The position numbers and the translations under genes are program-made. From Luidia sarsii (Eukaryota > Echinodermata > Asteroidea > Paxillosida > Luidiidae), in NCBI GenBank assembly GCA_949987565.1, contig OX465110.1:18267481-18331480 (forward strand): 64,000 bases of DNA, written 5' to 3'. Below the pieces are notes generated by a model that ran no database searches, had not been told where the DNA came from, and worked only from the letters and a program-made list of their open reading frames with translations. The stretch's first letter is position 1. Each line of letters begins with the position of its first letter. Shown piece by piece: positions 57,438-64,000 of this stretch.

Positions 57438-60400
57438 ACATCGAGCCAGGGCAAAACCTCATTGAATTACATTATCCTCGACGCAAACATCATGTTATAT
57501 CTAGGTTGAAATATCAAGCCCTTTGACTTATTAACAAATCTTATCACTCAGCTTGAAAAGACACTCAAAACTTGAAAAGCCAGGCTGGAAAAGCTCCTGG
57601 GAAAGTCCTTGCACAGTCACACATCTGGTCCACTTATCCAACTACTAGTGCAAAACCAAGAAGTCATATCTGGCATCTTGGATGCTTCCGTATCCATATG
57701 CTCGTCACAAAGGACCCAAGGCGGTGCAACATACCTTCTTGAGTCTCTCCATGTCTTGCTGGTAGAAGGCGATGTAAAACAGCGCCATGAAACAGTTGGC
57801 AAAGTCAAACTGGCAAATCAAGGATGAGAGAGAGGTGGCATGAACGGAGTGAACACATCTGCAATACTCGCAGCAAGACTTTCAAGGCATGTTGTCTGAG
57901 ATGGAGGGAAAATCCACAAAGTCAAATCAGCCGCAGACTTACCACAATGAGTTTCGTGATCAGGTTGTTCTCATAAGTTGAGTTCAAGCGGTGGTTCTCT
58001 GCGACAAACAAAACGGAGGTTTCGTGAGAGGCAAGACGTCCAATCGGCGGTCGATTTCACCGAACTCACATGAACGAAGAGAATTACACCTTAAAGCCCC
58101 TACACAACATTGGTCGAGGTCAAAGAATAGCATCCATACGTTGTCTGATCCAACATATGCATGAAATAACACACCTGTGAAAATTTCAGCTCAATCCTCC
58201 AACCGAGTCTCGAGAAAATCGTGAAAATGCAGCATTCAACGCCGTACTGTTCTGAAAAATAGTTTAGATCTCGGTGAGACGTAAACTATTTCTTTTACTC
58301 ATTTCTCCCAAAAATACAACATTTCGGGCAGAAACATTTCAGTGAGAGGTTTCTACTATAACCATCTTCACTACAAAAAATCTTCACTACAGACAGTGAC
58401 TTACATTCTGATATACGATACTGGGACAGTGCTGTTTTTTCAAGAAGGGAAAACTCACCCCAGTCGTTGAGGAAGGAAGCCAGCTTCCCTCTTCACTACA
58501 GACAGTGACTTACATTCTGATATACGATACTGGGACAGTGCTTTTTTTCAAGAAGGGAAAACTCACCCCAGTCGTTGAGGAAGGAAGCCAGCTTCCCTCT
58601 TCACTACAGAGTGACTTACAATCTGATATACAACACTGGGAAAGTGCTTTTTTTTCAAGAAGGGAGAACTCACCCCAGTCGTTGAGGAAGGAAGCCAGCT
58701 TCCCTCTTCACTACAGAGTGACTTACATTCTGATATACGATACTGGGACAGTGCTTTTTTCAAGAAGGGAGAACTCACCCCAGTCGTTGAGGAAGGAAGC
58801 CAGCTTCCCTCTTCACTACAGAGTGACTTACATTCTGATGTACGATACTGGGACAGTGCTTTTTTTTCGAGAAGGGAAAACTCATCCCAGTCGTTGAGGA
58901 AGGAAGCCAGCTTCCCTCTTCACTACAGAGTGACTTACATTCTGATATACGATACTGGGACAATGCTTTTTTTTCAAGAAGGGAGAACTCACCCCAGTCG
59001 TTGAGGAAGGAAGCCAGCTTCCCTCTTCACTACAGACAGTGACTTACATTCTGATATACGATACTGGGACAGTGCTTTTTTTTTTCAAGAAGGGAAAACT
59101 CACCCCAGTCGTTGAGGAAGGAAGCCAGTTGGCGGTAGAACTTGTTGATGACGACAATGGCCACGGCGTAGACGGTGCTGGGCAGGAGGAGGACCAGGCT
59201 GCCGGGCGCCCGGCTCACGTCCATGCGCGCCTTGATCAGGTCCTCGCAGGTGAAGCTGCCCAGCATGATGCCGAAGGCGGCCAGGAGGAAGAGGAGGACC
59301 ACGGGCACGGAGACGCCGAAGGTCTTCAGGTTGCGCTTCCACTTGGGGTAGTGGGGCTCCTCGCGGCCGGTGACCGGGTTGCGGTGGAGCGGGCCCCAGA
59401 ACTGGGGGCGGGCCTCCTCGAACTTGACCATGCCGTAGGTGCCCCAGGCGTAGGCCATGCCGGCGCAGCGGCGCTTCCAGGCTTCCAGGAAGAGGGTGGT
59501 CCAGAGGAGGTTGAAGACGGCGAAGGCGGCCAGGCCGCGCCCGGCCCCGCCCAGCAGGGCGTTGGCCAGGTGGGCCAGGAGCCCCACGCCGGCCGGCAGG
59601 ACCAGGGCGGCCGTGTAGAAGCCCAGGAAGGCAAAGTAGATGGCCAGGGCCTCGCCAAAGTACTCCCGGATCTTCTCTGCTCCGGTACAATAGAAATGTT
59701 TTTTTATTTTACTAGAGCGTGACTTGAACCCAAGACCTCTAGCGTAATGTGATATCCCGATATGGAGCTACGCAGATATGGAGCTATCTAGATATCAAGC
59801 TATCGAGATATGGAGCTATCCAGATATCGAGCTATCCAGATATCGAGCTATCCAGATATCGAGCTATCGAGATATCGAGCTATCGAGATATCGAGCTATC
59901 CACATATTAAGCTATCCAGCTCTTGAGCTACCCAGATATTGAGTTATCCAGATATGGAGCTATCCAAATATGCAGCTATCCAGATATGGTACTATCCAGA
60001 TATGGAGCTATCCAGAAATGGAGCTCAACAGATATTGAGCTCAACAGATATTGAGCTATACAAATATTGAGTCATACAAATATTGAGCTATACAAATATT
60101 GAGCTATCCAGATATTGAGCTAATGGAGCTATTCAGATAAGTATATAGCTCTCCACATATGCAGCTATCCAGGTATCAAGCTTTCCAGATATCAAGCTAT
60201 CTGCATCTATCCAGATATGCAGCCATCCATACATCGAACTATCAAGAAAACGAGCTATCCAGAACTGTCCCGATATGCAGCTATCCAGATATGCAGATAT
60301 CTAGATATTGAGCTATCCAGATATTGAGCTATCAAGAACTATCCAGGTAGCAGCTATCCAGATATGGAACTATCCAGATATTGAGCTATCCAGGCATTGA

Positions 60401-63400
60401 GCTATGCAGATATGCAGCTATCCAGATATGCAGCTATCCTGATATGCAGCTATCCAGATATCCAGATATCCAGATATGCAGCTATCCAGATATGCAGCTA
60501 TCCTGATATGCAGCTATCCAGATATGCAGCTATCCAGATATGCAGCTATCCTGATATGCAGCTATCCAGATATGCAGCTATCCAGATATGCAGCTATCCA
60601 GATATCAAGCAATCCAGATATGCAGCTATCCAGATAATTATGCAGATATGGTGTTTTCCAGATATGAGGATAGATGGAGTCAAAGGGGTGTCTCACCGAT
60701 GGGCTGGCCATTCAGGCTGTTGAAACTCTTGTACCAGACCTTGGTCAGTGAGGACAGCTCGCTGGCGATGTGCAGGGGATACAGATGGGTGACTATCTTG
60801 GCGTCCATGCACTTGGGAACTGTGGACAAATTGGACACAGGGGTCACTTCTATCGGTGAGTGAATACCCTTGGGAAAGAGCAGGGAGCAGTACTCTGGTT
60901 TAATGGTAGCATTGATCATCAGATACAAGTCTAGCACAGACAGTCTAGCAGGACCTTTCACTATGAATATCTAAACCGTGAAAATGGGGTGAAAATGTCA
61001 TTTAGCCGTGAAAAGAAAATTCACCGTGTTTTCACCCCTACTTCATGGCACACAGTTAGCCAGTCATTTTCACGGTGTTTTCACCAGTGGTCTCCAAGGC
61101 CACATTCCTGGTGGTTAATGGCTAGAGGCAATTTTAGAAGTATCTGGAAGTGACAGCTACAATGACACCATACCTCTATGGGGGCTGGATGGTGGTCCCT
61201 ACTGGTAATTGAATTAGCCATCCCTCAAGCCTGGAGCTTGCCACCCTAGATGTCCTTATCAGGTCAGAGAGGAGATTATTTTCATGGTGAATTCACTGTA
61301 AAATGCACCATGAATTCACAGTGACTTTTTAATTTCACGGCGAAATGTAATTTTTACCCCTTTTTCACGGTTTAGATGTTCAAAGTGTTTCTTTAAGGCA
61401 GACGTATCCATTTCTGCCCTGATCCTTTCTTCTTCTTTTTTTTTTCTTCTTTGAAGATGGCTTCCTCGGCCAAGGACTTACTGACTCTCTGCTTCTCGTA
61501 CAGGATTACGTTCTTGGTGCCCGGGATGCTGCTGGTGGTAGGGTTGCGAATGTGCAGGAGGAGATAGTAGATGATGCGCTGGCAGTCGCAGGTCGTCAGG
61601 AAGTGGCTCTCTGATGCCGAGGAAAAAAAAAACAAGAAAAACAAAATTAATGAAACTCTTCATTCCTCAGACAACTCTTCATTCCTCAGACCAAGACTTT
61701 TAAAGACGTAGGTGTAATTTCATGGTAAATAAGAAATTGTTGGGGAAAGGTTTTTTGAAACGCAGTGGCTGTTGTTACGGCAGTCATCCGTGTGGTTCCC
61801 TGACTTGATTGTATTTCGTCAGCATTGCAGGCTGGTTGAACCAGTCTATTAGCTGATAGTCTGGTTCCAAGAGCTAAACATCCTGACAAATACTGTGAAG
61901 TCAGGGAACCACACGGACAACTGCTGTAACAACAGCCACTGCGTTTTTGAAAAGCTGTATCCAATTTGTGTGATCAATAAACTACTGCAGCAGGGTTATC
62001 AACTAATTCTGATTGCATCTGACTGAATGAAAATAGGTGCTGTGATCCCGTGAGATTCATGGTAGTCGATGGTTTAATTCTTCGAACTGGAGGTCCCACC
62101 CCTGCAAAGTTTGGTTTACTCTTCAACAGCCCTCTATCTAAGGGGCTGGGATGAGGCCTGTTACGAGAAATTCAATAAAAATGGCAGAGAAAGGTTGACT
62201 GGACTGAGACTAGGACCTGTGACTCCCAGTTTGATGTGCCAGCACTCTAACCACCACAGCTATCCATATAGCCCTTAGGCAGGAGGCCTGTAGTCAACTA
62301 TCTCCGCCAGGGTCAGAAGTCAGAAGTGTGTTCGAGAAGTAACGGGGTAATCTTGTCTCAAGATACCCTTGGCATCCACTCACACACTGACACACTCCAG
62401 TGAACTTTAACCTGTTCAATTCATGGGGTCACACTAGGTGGGAAAGATGCTCCACACTCCAGAGCACTCTCCACAACACACTTGGAAATCCAGCAATCTC
62501 TTGATGATGGGCAGAGTACGCACTCCCCCCCAAAAAATGTTGAGTTACTGGCTCTTTTCAGAGTCTCAAAAAGAGATGCGTTACGCAGTGTCAGAGCAAA
62601 CCTTCCACTTGCTACTTCCACCATGCAAACCTTCCAAGTCTCATCTCGTCTTGTCTCGGCCTGAGCTGAGCGATGACGCTTATTTGCCAGTGCCCACCTT
62701 CGCAGTCAAACTGGGCCGAGTGCACCCGGGTGAACTCGCGCATGGTTCCGTCCTTGCACTTCTTCTTCAGGCAGGCTCTCTCGGCGCCCTCTAGCAGGCG
62801 GTCTCGCATCGCGCCGATCTCCAGGACGGTGCCCCCGCCGTTGCTGCCGGCCGACTGGCGAGCGACCAAACCTGCACAGCGGCCAGACACAGGGATTCCA
62901 TTCTTACTTCGAGGCGATACGTAACAACAAATCTTACACACTGCCTACTGACTTACACTATGAACATCTAAACCTTGAAAAAGGGGTGAAAATTACATTT
63001 CGCCGTGAAACTAAGAAGTCACTGTGAATTCACGGTGCATTTTACAGTGAATTCACCATGAAAATAATCTCCTCTCTGACCTGATAAGGACATCTTCAGG
63101 TCACTAAAGAGACCGTGAAAAAGAGAACGTGAATATCTAGGGTGGCAAGCTCCAGGCTTGAGAGATGGCTAATTCAATTACCAGTAGGGACCACCATCCA
63201 GCCCCATAGAGGTATGGTGTCATTGTAGCTGTCACTCCCAGATACTTCTAAAATTGCCACCAGGAATGTGGCCTTGGAGACCACTGGTGAAAACACCGTG
63301 AAAATGACTCGGCTAATTGTGTGCCATGAAGTAGGGGTGAAAACACGGTAAATTTTCTTTTCACGGCTAAATGACATTTTCACCCCATTTTCACAGTTTA

Positions 63401-64000
63401 GATATTCATAGTGTTACATGACCCACAACCGAGACATTTGAGAAATCTAAGAGGGCCCCGTCATTTTGAGCCTGGGAGAATCTCGGTTCTGCCTTTGATG
63501 AACGTCCTGTTTGGATCGAAACCTCGGCCCAACCCAGAGATGCCAACCTCTTGACACCAAAAAACAGACTTTGGAGAGAAAAATCAGATTTTCAAAACAA
63601 CTTTCGAAAAGAGATCATGTCTTCATCCAAGCAGGGCCAGTCTCTTGGGCAGTCTCTTATGCATAATAATTTCACGGCCATCTATAACGAGCGTTTTGGC
63701 CCCAATTTCTTGGGGAATACCCTGTACCCATCAAGCCGACAAACCTTCAATTTCGGCGGCAAACCACAACCTGGATTTGCAGGTTTTTGTCAGGCAGAGA
63801 CGAAGCCTGAGCCCGAGCCTGAACCATGGATTCGTCAACGGCCCTCGATTGCACATTGTGTTGGGGGGGGGGGGGGAGGTCATTCTAGAGTTCGGCAACT
63901 TGGAAGTTTTGGTGACAGGATGAGGAGTAATGAGGAGGAGCAGGAAAAATAAGGGCAGCTCCTCACCGGCTCCACCGCTCTCCGGCTCGGCCTCAATGCG
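51158..64000 (-). CDS. ANO10: Anoctamin-10 (TMEM16K)-like membrane protein, 5' end outside window
   Basis: TMEM16-family ten-helix protein; human ANO10 is an ER lipid scramblase activated by calcium. Exons 5' to 3': 64000-63967 (partial), 62871-62698, 61610-61482, 60819-60697, 59676-59104, 57998-57943, 57809-57735, 56721-56524, 55797-55606, 54698-54567, 53713-53597, 51268-51158. All are GT-AG with phases fitting; 637 residues then TGA. By comparison with human, about 70-80 N-terminal residues lie beyond 64000. Helices 1-4 are in exon 59676-59104. The calcium-site acidic positions recalled from human TMEM16K appear kept: Glu in FLETGLPYL, the Asp/Glu of [10 protein letters not shown], and Glu/Asp of EIRSDAF. 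The short charged C terminus argues for ANO10 rather than the long ANO8. Confidence 0.93.
51494..51884. mobile_element. TIR element with ACACAACATTGGT ends, complete copy
   Basis: Left end TTAAAGGGATAACACAACAT and right end (complement) TTAAAGCCCCAGGCTACACA share ACAACATTGGT. About 390 bp, AT-rich, no frame. Related partial copies are at 52772-53035 and 58091-58365. Located in the last ANO10 intron. Confidence 0.65.
52772..53035. mobile_element. TIR element with ACACAACATTGGT ends, truncated copy
   Basis: Matches the left and middle parts of 51494-51884, with internal deletions and no right end. Confidence 0.65.
53143..53312. mobile_element. Foldback element (AGTGGAAGGTTTGC family)
   Basis: Same layout as 23168-23334: TAAGTGGAAGGTTTGCATTG, ACTTCTCTTTCAAGAAGGAG, GAGCCGG core, then the facing arm. 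In the last ANO10 intron. Confidence 0.65.
54775..55585. repeat. 20-bp minisatellite in ANO10 intron
   Basis: About 40 units near CTGACCATCAGTGACCATGA / CTGACCATCAATGACCACAA, filling most of the intron between the exons at 55606-55797 and 54567-54698. Confidence 0.9.
55860..56520. repeat. Long pyrimidine-biased tract in ANO10 intron
   Basis: About 660 bp of mostly C and T on plus (CCTCC, TTCCTC), so the ANO10 transcript strand is G/A-rich here. It ends next to the donor at 56523. Such tracts can form triplex DNA. Confidence 0.85.
56925..57510 (+). repeat. tRNA-derived SINE (family B) split by a LINE fragment
   Basis: SINE parts at 56925-57107 (GGTTTTGCCC, AGCTCGGTGGTCAGGTGATT, GTACTAGAAAG) and 57437-57510 (CAGGGCAAAACCTCATTGAA, ACGCAAACATCATGTTATAT) flank the LINE piece at 57108-57436. 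Confidence 0.6.
57108..57436 (+). mobile_element. 3' fragment of a LINE with the end of its reverse-transcriptase protein
   Basis: The frame at 57112-57312 (66 codons) encodes [20 protein letters not shown] then WN, and [15 protein letters not shown], the usual last segment of CR1/L2-like LINE ORF2 proteins. It is followed by the TTGTTAAGTGCCTTGAGCGT 3' UTR and an (ATT)n tail. 5'-truncated and inactive. It lies antisense within an ANO10 intron. Confidence 0.75.
58091..58365. mobile_element. TIR element with ACACAACATTGGT ends, truncated copy
   Basis: Starts TTAAAGCCCCTACACAACAT and follows 51494-51884 to CTATAACCATCTTCA, where the splice-site minisatellite begins. Confidence 0.65.
58380..59128. 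repeat. 107-bp tandem array made from the ANO10 exon end and its donor site
   Basis: Seven units with donors at about 58456, 58564, 58671, 58776, 58883, 58990 and the genuine one at 59101-59104 (period 105-111). Each unit holds the last 25 exon bases (minus strand CTGGCTTCCTTCCTCAACGA then CTGGG), the GTGAG donor and about 80 bp of intron. The copy at 58883 has its donor GT changed to AT; the other five keep it. Confidence 0.92.
59104..59676 (-). CDS. ANO10: ANO10 large exon, transmembrane helices 1-4
   Basis: 191 codons, very GC-rich. It encodes the entry helix [20 protein letters not shown], helix 2 ([19 protein letters not shown]), the cytosolic loop [13 protein letters not shown], helix 3 ([16 protein letters not shown]) and helix 4 ([20 protein letters not shown]). 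The last 25 bases and the donor are copied six times in the next intron. Confidence 0.94.
59712..59750 (-). repeat. tRNA-like SINE fragment (family A)
   Basis: Only the B-box part (complement of TGACTTGAACCCAAGACCTC) remains, next to the array at 59748. Confidence 0.45.
59748..60660. repeat. 16-18-bp minisatellite in ANO10 intron
   Basis: Over 50 units near AGCTATCCAGATATGC / AGCTATCGAGATATCG, variable in length. It fills the intron between exons 60819-60697 and 59676-59104. Confidence 0.9.
60959..61387. mobile_element. CACTA-like non-autonomous element, copy 1
   Basis: Ends CACTATGAATATCTAAACCG and (complement) CACTTTGAACATCTAAACCG; 3-bp target duplication TTT at 60956-60958 and 61388-61390. 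CACTA ends with 3-bp duplications fit the EnSpm/CACTA superfamily. 429 bp, no coding frame. Inverted relative to 62956-63413. Confidence 0.75.
61761..61943. mobile_element. 183-bp Mutator-like MITE
   Basis: Inverted ends of about 46 bp (CGCAGTGGCTGTTGTTACGG...) with a perfect 9-bp target duplication TTTTTGAAA at 61752-61760 and 61944-61952. The 9-bp duplication and long ends fit Mutator-like elements. It shares its outer ends with 27940-28656. Confidence 0.8.
62175..62320 (-). repeat. tRNA-derived SINE (family A, diverged)
   Basis: Retains AGGTTGACTGGACTGAGACT, ACCACAGCTATCC and the CAACTATCTCCGCCAGGG tail. In the intron between ANO10 exons 62871-62698 and 61610-61482. Confidence 0.5.
62498..62660. 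repeat. Fragment of the AGTGGAAGGTTTGC foldback family
   Basis: One arm with GATGGGCAGAGTACGCACTC, TGTTGAGTTACTGGCTCTTT and two terminal iterons. It ends 40 bp from an ANO10 donor. Confidence 0.55.
62956..63413. mobile_element. CACTA-like non-autonomous element, copy 2
   Basis: 458 bp, ends CACTATGAACATCTAAACC and (complement) CACTATGAATATCTAAAC; target duplication TTA at 62953-62955 and 63414-63416. It is the reverse complement of 60959-61387, with a small insertion (about 63103-63140). Confidence 0.75.
63716..63850 (-). repeat. Dispersed repeat, inverted relative to 13345-13492
   Basis: Contains AAGCCGACAAACCTTCAATT, GGATTTGCAGGTTTTTGTCA and TGAACCATGGATTCGTCAAC, matching the reverse complement of 13345-13492. 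Confidence 0.65.

Noticed and set aside
58505..58897. 130-codon repetitive open frame on plus
   Set aside because: By-product of the 107-bp splice-site array in ANO10.
59039..59722. 227-codon open frame on plus
   Set aside because: Antisense shadow of the GC-rich ANO10 exon at 59104-59676, which has clear family sequence on minus.

Overview
The window is animal (metazoan) nuclear DNA. It carries long genes split by many GT-AG introns and no bacterial-type features. Joining exons by reading frame, splice sites and recalled family sequence gives two complete genes and one gene cut by the right edge. Gene 1 (minus strand, coding 26209 down to 3967) is SF3B3, a splicing factor of the U2 snRNP: 25 coding exons, 1216 residues. 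Gene 2 (plus strand, coding 27472 to 43512) is COG4, a Golgi tethering-complex subunit: 18 coding exons, 756 residues. Gene 3 (minus strand, from beyond 64000 down to 51158) is an anoctamin-10 (TMEM16K)-like membrane protein: the last 12 exons, 637 residues. A lone 173-bp open exon at 1385-1557 (minus) may be the first coding exon of a further gene running off the left edge; I do not recognise it.

SF3B3 and COG4 start back to back with 1.26 kb between their start codons, as I recall they do in human 16q22. COG4 and ANO10 converge and are separated by about 7.6 kb with no credible gene. The proteins look close to vertebrate orthologues, and the introns are full of short transposons, tRNA-derived SINEs and minisatellites. 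This suggests a marine invertebrate, perhaps a non-vertebrate deuterostome such as an echinoderm. That placement is inference; the sequence does not prove it.

Region by region: 1-3480 is intergenic with two palindromic elements and the orphan exon. 3967-26209 is SF3B3, whose introns hold a 20-bp minisatellite, several inverted-repeat elements and a copied piece of exon 8. 26210-27471 is the shared promoter region. 27472-43512 is COG4, with four large intronic minisatellites, one of them (37.1-39.4 kb) G-rich and split by a piggyBac-like insertion. 43513-51157 is intergenic, with SINEs, several foldback or terminal-inverted-repeat elements and a 45-bp minisatellite. 51158-64000 is ANO10, with three intronic minisatellites, one built from the exon's own 5' splice site, and two oppositely oriented CACTA-like elements that bracket two exons.

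The three proteins do housekeeping work (splicing, Golgi retrograde traffic, probably ER lipid scrambling) and do not form one pathway. I found no evidence of a new multi-gene system. The unusual content lies in the introns: splice-site duplication, inverted repeats around exons, and element families with preserved target-site duplications.
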